From Arabidopsis thaliana (lineage: Eukaryota; Streptophyta; Magnoliopsida; Brassicales; Brassicaceae): a stretch of DNA of 64,000 nucleotides. A program made the translations under genes and the position numbers. This document shows, one piece after another, positions 12,361 to 22,519 of the stretch. The notes below the pieces were generated by a model. The model did no database searches. It was not told the origin of the DNA and was given only the letters and a program-made list of their open reading frames with translations. How positions within the stretch are numbered: position 1 is the first letter of the stretch; every line of letters starts with the position of its first letter. The stretch spans positions 11,532,101 to 11,596,100 of the forward strand of contig NC_003074.8 of assembly GCF_000001735.4 (NCBI RefSeq). The letters are read 5' to 3'.

Positions 12361-13256
12361 TTATTATTTGGGAATACGCCTATCTGAGTTTTTTACTTTG
12401 TTTCTGCAGTGATTTGTTGTTTTTATGGTATGGACTTACTATGTAATACTGTATTTCCCCTTTCTGTAATACTATGTCTGTTTCTATTGTTTTTTTGTAA
12501 TATTGGTTATAACAAGTAATATCATGTCTGTTTCTGTCGAATTTGTGGTCATATTAGTACTACTGGTAATACTAAGTTGGTGTTATGGAGTTCGAATTTG
12601 TTTACCTCAAAACTCAATGAAAATGAATACAGTGAGTTATAAACAGATAAAAATGTATTATTAATCATTTATACTTAATTAAGTTAGAAATTTTAATATT
12701 AAATCGTTTTAACTTATTTTTAGTAGACTCAATACAACATATCCCTTATACTTTTAAGCTCACTTTTAATATTATCACCAACTTAAAATGAAAAATTCAC
12801 ATTGCTACATATATTTAATTTATAATTGCACAAAATATTTAAACCTCTATATTTATAAAGTTCAATCTAGTGTACTACTAAATAAACAAATTGTAAATAT
12901 AGGAAATACTGCTAAACATGAAAAACATGGAAAGTAATACTATTTGAGAAATTGGCACTACCAAAACCTTAGAAAATACTATGCTGTAAAAAGGCTGCGC
13001 ACATGTCAAAAATCTCCAAAAAACGGCGCACACGTGGGGAATTAATTTTTTTGGTTTTCCCCCAAAATTTTTGGCGCCTAACAAATTTTGAGATTCCCTC
13101 CAAAACCAAAAATTTCACTTTTTTCTTTTTCCTCTTTCTTTTTCGATCTTTTCTTACAACTTTCTTTCATCTCTCATCTCTCTTCTCCCACATCTCTCAT
13201 CTCTCTCTTCGACTCGAATTCTCTCACATCTCTCATCTTTCTTTCATCTTTCTACC
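12361..13256. promoter_or_regulatory. Intergenic region of the VANDAL element with AGTATTAC motifs
   Basis: This stretch separates the transposase from the GRF-zinc-finger gene. Complement-form motifs RTAATACTR occur exactly at 12443-12451, 12466-12474, 12566-12574 and 12934-12942, with near-matches around 12495-12520 and 12905. 13080-13256 is a T/C-rich leader ahead of the ATG at 13257. Confidence 0.65.
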
Positions 13257-13832
13257 ATGGATAGACTGTGTGAGAGAGACCCCTACTACGATGATATGAA
13301 AGTGGCGAAGAGAGCCATTGAGCAAATGGAAATGGTTGCGATGATGGAAGGGATTCCTAAGTTTTGTCCATGCGGTGGTAGCATTGTCGACACTCGAAAG
13401 GATGAAAAGAGATACTATCAATGCGAGAAGTTTAAGGTATGTTGATGTAGAGCACAAGTTTTTCAAGTTTGTGTAGATCTAGATCTAGATATATTTGGTA
13501 TTTCAGAGTATTTCCCGTTATGGTAATACTGCCTAGAACAAGTAATACTGCACAAGTTTTTCTAGGTTTTGTAGATCTAGATCTATATTTGATAAATATT
13601 TGGTACTTTGTAGGATGATAGAACTGATTGTATGCACATCCGTAAACTTTGGGATAAGGCTATGGAAGAAGAGGTGAGTAGCTTAAGGGAGAGTGTTGAT
13701 TACAATCGGAAGAAAGTTCTAAGTCATGAGTATCTCATAGAAGAAATGCAAAAAGAATTGAAAGCCCACCGTGCAGAGATTGTGAACGTGAGCAAAGTGT
13801 TATTCCGTAATCCTATGGCTCCAAAGAAGTAA
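13257..13832 (+). CDS. Small GRF-type zinc-finger protein of the VANDAL element (VANB position)
   Basis: Two exons, 13257-13436 and 13614-13832, join in frame through a GTATGT...TAG intron and give 132 residues with no defect. The N-terminal half has the GRF-like pattern: IPKFCPCGGSIVDTRK, YYQCEKF, then CMHIRKLWDKAMEEEV after the junction. The rest is a predicted coiled coil (SLRESVDYNRKKVLS... EEMQKELKAH). It resembles small Arabidopsis proteins annotated as GRF zinc-finger (At4g04775 type). Its place between transposase and DUF1985 gene corresponds to the second VANDAL gene; its role is unknown to me. The intron carries two exact motif copies (13523, 13542). It could bind nucleic acid; this is family inference. 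Confidence 0.78.
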
Positions 13833-13965
13833 TGTGTTATCCTATTGTTCCTTAATCTTATTGTTAATTTGCTTGTAAGACTTTCCCTATGCTTTGTAAG
13901 ACTTTCTGTATGCTTTGTAAGACTTTCCCTTCGATTGTAAGACTTCTCTTTGATTGGTAATACTA
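13523..13965. promoter_or_regulatory. YAGTATTAY motifs in the intron and downstream of the GRF-zinc-finger gene
   Basis: Complement-form exact matches: GTAATACTG at 13523-13531 and 13542-13550 (inside the intron) and GTAATACTA at 13957-13965 (between the two converging genes). Related words (ggtatttcccg, ggtattac) continue to about 14350. Confidence 0.6.
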
Positions 13966-14169
13966 TGGTTGTTCAGTTTGATATTTCCAGTATATCTCTT
14001 AGTAGTAATAGCACGAGGTATTTCCCGTATTTCAGTTAACAATATCATAAAACATCCTAATACATTAATTGAATACAAACATAGTTTTACGAGTACTTGC
14101 GAAATCCTAAAACAAAGTCAAAGTACAAGAAATCAAAATACAAATCCGGAGAAGTTACACGAATAGTTT

Positions 14170-16966
14170 TCACACGTTACTAGACTTTGCACGGGTTGAA
14201 CGGGTCACTCGTTTGGGCACAACAGGAGCAGCCGCATTTTCCTTAATTGTTGATTCCTCCTCATCTGGTGGGTTCTGAGACATCTACATTGTTAATTTAG
14301 TTAAACCTTGGTATTACGCGATATTACCAATTATGGAACAGTATATCCGGTATTACCCAGATTTACCTTGGCTTTCATCTCATCCATAAATGCTTCGAAC
14401 GTTGCTTGTTTTTCCTCTATTTCCATAAGCACCAACAAAGCTTCATTCAGCTTATCATTGATGGAATGGAGCTTCTCCATTACATCAACTAACGTCGGGT
14501 CTCCCGGTCCAACAGCTGTGGGAACTTCCTCTTCATTTGGGGCTTCCATTCGTGCCTGCACATCCTCGTTGTACACCTCCTCAAATCTAATTTCACGCCC
14601 TTGACCAAGACGCTTCATCCAACTATCAACTACAACATCGTGCTTATCAACATCATCCTCTACTCCCGTGATTTCAGCCAAAAGAGGTACTTCTTCAGCC
14701 TTCTCTCTAATTATACTCTCAATGACCTATGGAAATAATAGACAATGAAATATTAGAAAGAAATAAAATCATATTTGCTCAAGGAATAATAGGAAATACT
14801 AACCTCAGTTGTTCCGAGTACATGGTTGATTTGCTCAAGGGTAAATCCTTTCATCTCGATCCTCTTGAAATTCACCTTGCACATCCTTTGACAACCGGCA
14901 TGTGCACCCTCTTTTTCTTCTATGAATCTTTCCCTAAGTGATGGAATGGCTTCAAATGCTAAAAACTACACAAACCACATGAAATTTAATTGTTAGCTTC
15001 AATTACGAAAATGTAACAAGGATAAAACATGTGACTTACCTCAAGCGGCACACAGAATCCGGGAACAGGCCATGGTGACTGAGTGTTCGGGACGACACCG
15101 TTAAAATGATCCAATTTGTGTGAGATCGATTTTAACATGTACTCAAATGAATATCTCCCCGATGGAAATATCTTACAAAACGTAAGATCACTTGCAGACC
15201 TCACACAGAAATCATCAATTGGACTAGCCCTTTCTCCGGTCTTAGTAGGCATGACAATGATGCTAGTTAGAAAATAGAGGGCCGCCATCCGCAACCTATC
15301 CTTTGATCTAGCCGGTTCCATCTCCATTAGCTTGGTTTTCACGTCTTCACGTCTAATTACCCCGGTTTTGAAGTACCTGTTGGCGAAGTTCATATTACCA
15401 GCACTCTGATAACTAGCTGGATAGGCCTTGCAGTTGAAACCAGAGATCAAAGCATGCTCCCTAATACCATAGCGGATGGGAACTCCATTAACAACGAACC
15501 AAACCTCCTTCTTCTTCTCAATAGATGCCGTTCGAAGAAAAAGCATCCACATCCGCATTAACTTGTGGGTATATCCGGAAGGCAGGTGGTAGATGTGCTT
15601 GAAACTCGGATGCTCCATAAAATAATTCTTCTCAACATGCGTTAGAGGATGTTCCAAGTCAGCGAAGGTCTTCAACACCTCCGAGATATAACACCTCGTT
15701 GCTAACTTCATCTTCTTGGGATACTCCGACACCGGGAAGTACATACCAAGTGGCTGCATTGCCATCGCTTCCTCCATATCCTGAAAGAAACAAACATTCA
15801 TTCATATATCACTCAATTGTAAATAGTACTGCCACAGTATTACTCTGTATTTCCAAAAGTATTCCCCGAAATTACCAGTATTACACAAATCCTACTATTC
15901 ATATATCACTCAATTGTAAATAGTACTGCCACAGTATTACTCTGAATTTCTCAGAAGTATTCCCCGTAATTACCAGTATTACACAGATACTCCTATTTTA
16001 CTATGTAGTATTTCTCAAAGTTACTAGTACTAACTATCGATAAATCACAATTGTAGTATTACTCTAAGGTATTACCCACATCCGCCAATATTACCTAAAT
16101 ATCAACATAGCATTTCCCAATGTTACTAGTACTGTCCACAGTTCACAATTGCATTATTACCCAATTAGATCGGTATTACGAAATGGAATACTTACCACAT
16201 TTGCGATGTCCTCGTCTATGGTCCTCTCCTCCCCGGATTTTTCCACTATCACGTCCTCGTCTCTCTCGTCCTCGTGTCCCTCATCCTCCACGGACTTTTC
16301 CACATTGACGTCCTCGTCGCTCTCAGAGCTCCTCTCCTCCTCCTCCTCGATAACGGTTAGGCCGTCATCTTGTCTCTCCGCCTCTTCCACGGGATTAGCA
16401 CACGCGAGTTCTTTGTTTGTCTCCGTCTCCTCTGAATCGGAATCGGAGCCCAAGGTTCGGCTACTACTCCCTGATTCTTCTTCTTCACTTGCTTCTTCTT
16501 TTCATTTTCATCTTCCACCTCATCAGTTTGCATATTCTCTTGAATTTCTTCAGCAGGAATATGCTTCAGAGCATCATAAAACGTAGAATCATCAAGCATC
16601 GGGCTCTCCGTCGTTGGAGCCGTCGTTGGAGCCGTTGTCGTTGGAGCCGCTGTCGTTGGAGCCGCATTGGTTGCCATCGCCGTCGCAGTCGTTTGTGTTG
16701 GCGACTGCTCCTCAGCCGGCACTTTCTCTTTATCTTTCTTCGCCGGCGCCTGAACCTTCGCTTTCTTCGCCGGCGCCTGAACCTTCGCTTTCTTCGACGG
16801 CGCCTGAACCTTCGCTTTCTTCGCCGGCACCTTCTCCTTCACTTTCTCCGCCGGCGCCTTCCTTCACTTTCTCCGCCGGTGCCTTAACTTTCTCTGTCTT
16901 CGCCGGCGCCGACGCTTCTATCTCATTTCTTTTCCCTTGACCTCCTCCACGCGTCTTAGGCGGCAT
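14170..16966 (-). CDS. DUF1985 protein resembling VANC anti-silencing factor
   Basis: Exons on the minus strand: first exon to 16196, then 15040-15780, 14804-14965, 14367-14726 and 14170-14283. All four introns have GT-AG ends and keep phase. Starting at the internal ATG at 16453 (MGSDSDSEE) gives an uninterrupted protein of about 544 residues. The DUF1985 core (GVPIRYGIREHALISGFNC) is in the second exon; a coiled coil (LHSINDKLNEALLVLMEIEE) and a basic tail (KRVTRSTRAK) follow. Upstream, a start at 16966 would add a Lys/Ala/Pro repeat (KKAKVQAP units) and an acidic region, but two frame changes separate it. From memory, VANC proteins of VANDAL elements carry this domain, bind YAGTATTAY-type motifs in their own element and remove DNA methylation. 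That activity is inferred. Motif clusters lie in its introns. Confidence 0.75.
15835..16062. promoter_or_regulatory. Dense YAGTATTAY cluster in intron 1 of the DUF1985 gene
   Basis: Exact plus-strand matches: CAGTATTAC at 15835-15843, 15876-15884, 15932-15940 and 15974-15982, and TAGTATTAC at 16054-16062. The first four come from a roughly 97-bp tandem duplication (caattgtaaatagtactgcc recurs). Five sites in 228 bp is the densest cluster of the element. Confidence 0.7.
16730..16870 (-). repeat. Short tandem repeat encoding KKAKVQAP-type units
   Basis: About six imperfect units of 24-27 bp (gcgccggcgaagaaagcgaag on the minus strand) encode Lys/Ala/Pro-rich peptide at the N-terminal end of the DUF1985 gene. 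One unit is out of register, which breaks the frame from the 16966 start. Confidence 0.7.
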
Positions 16967-18199
16967 GACTGATTTCGAATCGGAAATAGAACGGAAATAC
17001 TGGTGAAAGGAAGAAGAACGATCGATTGAATTTAAAGAAATAGGGAATGTTGCGGTTAATTTCAGCGGTTACTAAGGAGAAGAAGAAGAAAAATCAAAAA
17101 CGGTTGTAATGAGAAAAAGAATGAAATTCGAATTGGGAAATCCCTGGAAATATTAGAGTTTTTCTTATTTGATTTTCAAATAAAGAGTAAAGGTGGTTCG
17201 GGTGGTTTGGTTCGGAAACGAACCATGATTTTTCTGGTAATTAATAGGTTCGGATGGGGATATACTAGTAATATCCATATATTTCGAATTAAAAAAAAAA
17301 AAAATTATTTCTGTTTTTTACAAGGATTTTTTGGCTTCCTCTTTGCAAAAAAGGGACTGGCCAGATGATTTTTCGTACGTGACTACAAACGTTGATAGAA
17401 GAAGATCGGACCAAGTTGACTCGTTCTTGGCTTGTTCTTTAAGTTTCTTGATGTTCGCTTCACTCAACTCGAGCGTGACCCGAACCACGTTGATGTTCTC
17501 TTTAGCGGGAGGCAGCATTAAATTTCTTGCATTGACTTTCTCCTTTGAGAGATATGGCAAGAGTTGAAAGAGTTTTGGTTCGAGTCCGGCCGGAACATTG
17601 ATGACCGTACGATCTAAAACCATAGGTAGATCAAAATCTTGTGGTATGTTCCCGTGTTTACATATATGAGCCCAAGCTTTGTAAAACTTGGACGCTGTTT
17701 TGCCGTCCATGACGACATGGTGAACTATGGTTCCAATGGAAAAGCCTTGGTTTGGGAAAAAAGTGATTTGTATAGACAGAATCGATGCTGAGTCAGAGGA
17801 AACTTGTAACTCGGGGACAAGAGGACGTAATTCAGCCTCCAGACGAAGTTCTTTGCTAGAGATATAAGAGAAGTCAGCTTCGGACTCGACCACTGTGAGA
17901 GAGACAGTGTCTTTGGGGAAGATGACTATGTGTGGTTTAGGATCTTGGGGGTTCCATTTGAGGTAACCGGATAGTGGGAGAAAGTGTGAGAGGAAGAGGG
18001 AGAGGGATTATTCGAGCTTGGGTTGGATCGAGGAGAAGAAGGAGTCACGAGATGACTCGGTGAGTTTGTAGAAGGTGACTCTCTCTGTGGGATAAAGTTT
18101 TAGCCAAAGTAAATCAAAGAAAGTGAGTGGAAGAACGAGTAGTTCGACTGAGTTAGTTGCAGGGCTCACTCGAGCGATCTAGATCACGTTTAAGGCCAT

Positions 18200-18322
18200 C
18201 GTTGACGGAGACAATCTATCTTGGGCAGTCTTCGAACAGACGAGTGTTTGGTGTGTGCCAAAGTAAAACTTTATTCACCAATTATCAAAAGCATATGAAA
18301 GATGCTCAGGGTAGGTAAAGCC
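18200..18322 (-). promoter_or_regulatory. Remnant of the promoter of the split BAHD gene
   Basis: Similarity to the upstream region of the first BAHD gene (about 720-870) ends abruptly where a CACTA terminus begins at 18323, so only about 120 bp of the original promoter is left next to the start codon. Confidence 0.5.
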
Positions 18323-18700
18323 CACTACAGGAAAATTGAGTATTCTTAGCGGTCGAATAAGCTATCTAACGAGATGATAGCGGAGTAGAAAGCGCTATAT
18401 CTTCGTCCATGATAATAGGTCGATGACTTCTAATAGCAGTTTTAAGTAGTGCTATATTTTGATTATATATTATAGCGTGTTCTTTTTGCAATTTAATATT
18501 ATTTAATAATGATTATATTTTGTTATTAATTATTAAATAACAGTATTTAATATATGCAATTTAATAAATTGGAATAACATTTATAATATGCAATTTATTC
18601 AATTAAAATAGCATTTATATATATGCAATTTATTCCACTAAAATAGCTTTTGTATTATCATTATTTCGGTTTGTTATATTTGTAATTATATATTATTTTA
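18323..18700. mobile_element. Solo CACTA (En/Spm) terminus
   Basis: CACTACAGGAAAATTGAG at 18323 matches the ends of the CACTA element at 37492-45557 (CACTACAGGAAAAT). It is followed by the same kind of subterminal words (gatagcgg, agcgctat). No partner terminus was found before the next Helitron end, so the right limit is approximate and the copy is truncated. Confidence 0.55.
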
Positions 18701-18863
18701 ATTTATGAGGTTTTTTGGATAAATTGAGTATTGACATATAAATATATTATATTTTATTACATTATATGAAATCATAACACAAAAACAATATATTACAAAG
18801 TATATACAAATTTTTTTTAAAAAAAAGTAAAAGTACATATATTAGTAGAAACTCTTATATGAA

Positions 18864-19750
18864 CTAGATGAGTACCCGCACTACGTGCGGGCTTATGTAG
18901 TTTACGACTCTTAAAGTTATTTTTATTCAATATTAAATTATCTATTCCTATAAAATTGAGAGACTACCACATAAACCTTGTGTAGAAATGTAACACATCA
19001 ACAAGGTTAACATAAACCTTGTGTAGAAATGTAACACATCAACAAGATTAGCATCTGTTCTTTTGATGCTTCCGGCCTTTGACATCTTTGTCCGTTGTTT
19101 TATTTTTAACCTATCCAATTCGTGTTATAAATCCAGTGTTTTGTGTAATTTGAAATTTAGATGTTTAGGCAAATAGAATACCTTGAAGAGCAAGCCTTCC
19201 CACCGTTATATTCTCCTTTGCCGCATCACCATCGTCAGGATTGTCACCATTGCTCTCGTCCTTGGTCATGATATATTAATAATTAATCAATAGATAAATA
19301 TACCTCAGTTTCTTCTCCTCCATCTACATGTAGCACATGTTAATGATTGTAGTTGATTTTGTTCTTGCAATCTGAAAAAAGAAAACATATGAATATATGA
19401 TGTTAGTTTACTCTTACAATCCCAAGAAATAATTTAAAAGAGATTGAAAAGTAAGACATGCATGTATTTATAATTTTATATGGGAGCTAATTAAATATTT
19501 ACGTTATGTAACATATAAGTGGATATGATTAGAAGTTTAAAAGTTATTAAAAATTAAAATGAAATTAATACCAATAAGTTGTATACATCATGCTCTTGGG
19601 GAAGTTTGGATAAGAATAGTTGGGTATTTGAAACGTCCAAATATTATTCATGAATCATGAATAGTTGAGTACTTCGTAAATGCATAATCGTGGATATGAG
19701 ATTTTATGTAGATTAAATCCTGGCTTTACTTAGAGCTGATTAATTATTTA
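18864..19750 (-). mobile_element. Helitron 3' end on the minus strand (5' limit uncertain)
   Basis: CTAG at 18864-18867 preceded by A, then a perfect hairpin CCCGCACTACGTGCGGG (18875-18891), is a Helitron 3' end read on the minus strand. A TCAGCTCTAAG-like start near 19739 after complementing is a weak 5' candidate. The body is noncoding. Confidence 0.5.
18971..19052. repeat. 41-bp tandem duplication
   Basis: ataaaccttgtgtagaaatg and the following bases recur 41 bp later with one change. The repeat lies inside the presumed Helitron body. Confidence 0.85.
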
Positions 19751-21540
19751 TTTGTTTATTTTAATAGGTACACGTGGCGAGCTATTAGATGCTGACGTGT
19801 CAAGCAGATGGAGAAAGATAGCCTCCTTTCATATATATGATTCATCTTGTAAACCTCACTGTAAACATGACACCAATTTTCGCTGCATCCAACACACACA
19901 AAGCCTTTATCCTGCAAACACCAAATTCTCATTAACACTGATAATAGGTTTTTAAGATCAATTAATCCTAAAGCACTATCATGTTGTTGTAGTACTGAAG
20001 GTTGTCAATTCAAATGGGTATGATGCTAACAATCAAGATGTGATCAGAAGTCACTAAGTCAAGCCAAGCAATAACAGGTTTTGGTGTGTTCTAGCAGTCC
20101 TAAGTGAACATGCAGAAAACAGAAAATCAAATAGAAACAGTAAAACACTCGACCAACACAGCTCTTTGCAGAGCACTGGGTGAGGTCGAGTAACAGACAG
20201 AAAGTATAACACAGATACTCGACTGCACAGTCTGTTGCCAGACAACTGGGTGGTCGAGTATGAGGTCGAGTAACAAGAAAGAATTGTAGAAATTAAGCAA
20301 CAAATGACAAGATGCAGTAAACAACAGTAAAGTAAACAAAGAATTCAATCAGATAAAGAATTCCCGAGGATGGGGTAATTGAGTAGTTTCGTTTCCTCAG
20401 TTTACAAGTGATTGTCATGCTCAATAAATTGTCCCTAGACAACAAGTTCATTAACCAAATCTAAGTGCCACCGCAACAGAGACCCTCAAGTTAACCTAGT
20501 CCCAGACTCAATCACCATTGACGAGAGCTAACCTAACATGCATTACGAATCAACAAGTTAAAGCCAAAACGCTCTCTGCATCCAATACCTTGGTACATGG
20601 CCACGAATCTCTGGAATTAGTGGTTCAGACATTTCATCGAACACCTTTTGGGCGCGGAGATGTCTGGGCTCAAATTCCAGTTGATCAGAAAGCAATAAGC
20701 ATTAAGAACAACTAATCCAGAAGGGATCTATCAATCAATACTCAACCACCTAGCATACTAAGAATTCTACACTTACTCTAACCCATCCTCAGAAACCTAT
20801 TCACTACTCAGACATCATAGCAGAAAGCATAAACGTTGAACAAGTTGAAAACATGATAACAACAGTGTAACAACAGGATGATAACAGAATGAACAACAGT
20901 AAACTAAAATCAAGAACAAATACTGAATACTTAATAGATAAAGAGAAATCCGGATTACAAAAGGTCTAGAACACAGTGTCTGCAGAATAAAACTAGATAA
21001 AAACTTGTTTGCGAAAATGTGAAGTACATGCTACTTATAGCCAAATATTCTGAAACCCTAATACTTAAAACGACGCAGTATTGGGACGGATTAAGAACTG
21101 TACTCGACCCATGTGGTCGAGTGGGAGGTCGAGTGAATAGCTGGAGTCTTCTTTTCTTCCTTGTTCTCGAGTGTTTGGTTGAGTACGGAATGAAGAAGAC
21201 TCTGAAGCTTGCCAGCGAGTGTGTAGTCGAATGGTGGTGATGGTGATACTCGACTTCCTGGTAGAGTGATGTGGTCGAGTGATGATCAGGTAATGGAGGT
21301 GAAGACACTCGACCTCGGGGTCGAGTGATGTGATCGAGTGGTGGTAAGGTGATGGAGATGAAGACACTCGACCTCGTGGTCGAGTGGTGAGGTGAAGTGG
21401 TGATGTCCTCTACTCGACCAGGGGGTCGAGTGGTCTGCTGAGGTTGTGAATCGTCTACTCGACCTAGGGGTCGAGTGGTTTTGCATGATCAGGTCCGCTT
21501 CTTCCAATTAGCTCGTCAACAACTCCGAATCACCTGAAAA
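19751..21540. repeat. Noncoding repeat-derived block rich in GGTCGAGT
   Basis: No gene is seen. ACTCGACC or GGTCGAGT occurs many times: two pairs at 20146-20270, two at 21100-21135, then a tandem run at 21245-21480 in units of about 55-65 bp. In the run each unit has an inverted pair (CACTCGACCT n GGTCGAGTG) that could form a hairpin. The surrounding text resembles the noncoding parts of long retroelements, but no terminal repeats were found, so the origin is open. Confidence 0.5.
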
Positions 21541-22089
21541 CAACACAAATATGCAACATGCATGCAAAACTATCCTAAACATGCAAAGTGATGACAAATG
21601 ATGAGAAATGATATAAAATAGTGATGATATGATGCTAAAGTGATGACAAATGGATGCTCAAAACATGCAAAATACACACTTATCAAACACCTCACATCAA
21701 TTTCTTAAAGTACCAATTCTACTTAATCTAGACATTTGCGCCAATTCAAATTACAGAAATATATAATTCTCAGATCCCACTAGGCACTAGTTATGGCCTC
21801 AGACAAATCCAAGTAACATAATGTTGTAAATCTTTGTTTTCATATTTCTCATTGTCTTACACAACATCACTACCACATTTAATTAACAAAAAAAATTTAT
21901 AGAAGAAAATAAGACAACAACTCTTTAACCACTACACAACCATTCCCACTAGACTTACTTAACTCTTAAACTTAGTTTAGTCTTTACTTAAAAAAATAAA
22001 ATACAAATTGATGCAAAAGAAAACCAAAGAAAACAGATTGCTTGTCAAACAAGCAAAACAAATTTTGATGAAAATAACTGAAGAGCTTG
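21541..22089. other. AT-rich noncoding stretch
   Basis: Short degenerate repeats of atgatgaca type occur at 21590-21660. Nothing else recognisable was seen. Confidence 0.4.
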
Positions 22090-22097
22090 AGAGGAAG

Positions 22098-22519
22098 TTT
22101 TTTTTTTCTCACTTAAAGATTTTCATTATATAATACATCGGAGAAATATATTTTTGGGATGCGTTTTTGAAATACAAAAGCCGGGGCAAAACAAAAATAT
22201 CTCCGAAAGATAAAGCCCGATACACCGGAAACAGAAGGAAATATACTAAAGTCAAAAAGAAAAGCTCTCGAAATCATTAGAAAAGTCGGAGGAGAACAAT
22301 AACTGCGGGATTAAGAGCTTAAAGGTCAAAGTCTAGAAAACCCACAATCGCGGAATTTAGAGCTCAAAGGTCTCGAACATACCTAGCAATCTCAAATATG
22401 AGTCTCCTTCTTAGATTTGAGTATAGCATGTTGATTTCGGATGAGTAAGATTCAAAGAAACTAGCTCAATACACACAATTGGACAAGCAAAAGCCACAAA
22501 TAATCATTCAATTGTAAAT
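22098..22519 (-). mobile_element. Possible LINE 3'-UTR fragment
   Basis: A run of T at 22098-22108 on the plus strand would be a poly(A) tail on the minus strand, preceded by sequence like the 3' ends of the two LINEs at 26645 and 43216 (short stem of adenine/thymine words just before the tail). No coding part is present. It lies just 3' of the third BAHD copy. Confidence 0.3.

Larger units (their letters stand above)
9185..17374. mobile_element. VANDAL-type Mutator-like element (8.19 kb)
   Basis: The element is bounded by a perfect 9-bp target duplication, GTACGTGAC at 9176-9184 and 17375-17383, the Mutator-superfamily length. Its ends are only weakly inverted: left GAATGATCATTTC, right (complement) GAAAAATCATCTGG, both followed by GTCC and TTTTTTG. 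This is the weak-TIR layout of VANDAL families. Inside are a MURA-like transposase (plus), a GRF-zinc-finger gene (plus) and a DUF1985 gene (minus). The perfect target duplication and legible genes suggest a fairly recent insertion; the transposase is broken. Confidence 0.9.
8670..18199 (-). pseudogene. BAHD acyltransferase pseudogene split by a VANDAL element
   Basis: The N-terminal part is 17375-18199 (HHVVMDG motif present) and the C-terminal part is 8670-9184, with the structural DFGWG motif. Both are on the minus strand and match the first and third BAHD copies. The element at 9185-17374 sits between codons of a STFVVTY-like segment near the domain junction and is flanked by the 9-bp repeat GTACGTGAC. 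Independent damage is also visible: an early stop replacing a Lys codon (MALNVI*), a second stop a little further in where copy one has Gln, and a one-base loss near 9135 (compare KARGGNVDRP in the third copy). The gene was probably already decaying or was freed from constraint by the insertion. No function remains. Confidence 0.9.

Noticed and set aside
16149-16940. Long open frames on the plus strand opposite the DUF1985 gene's first exon
   Set aside because: They mirror low-complexity Lys/Ala/Pro and acidic coding on the minus strand and have Ser/Leu/Arg-rich products without domains.
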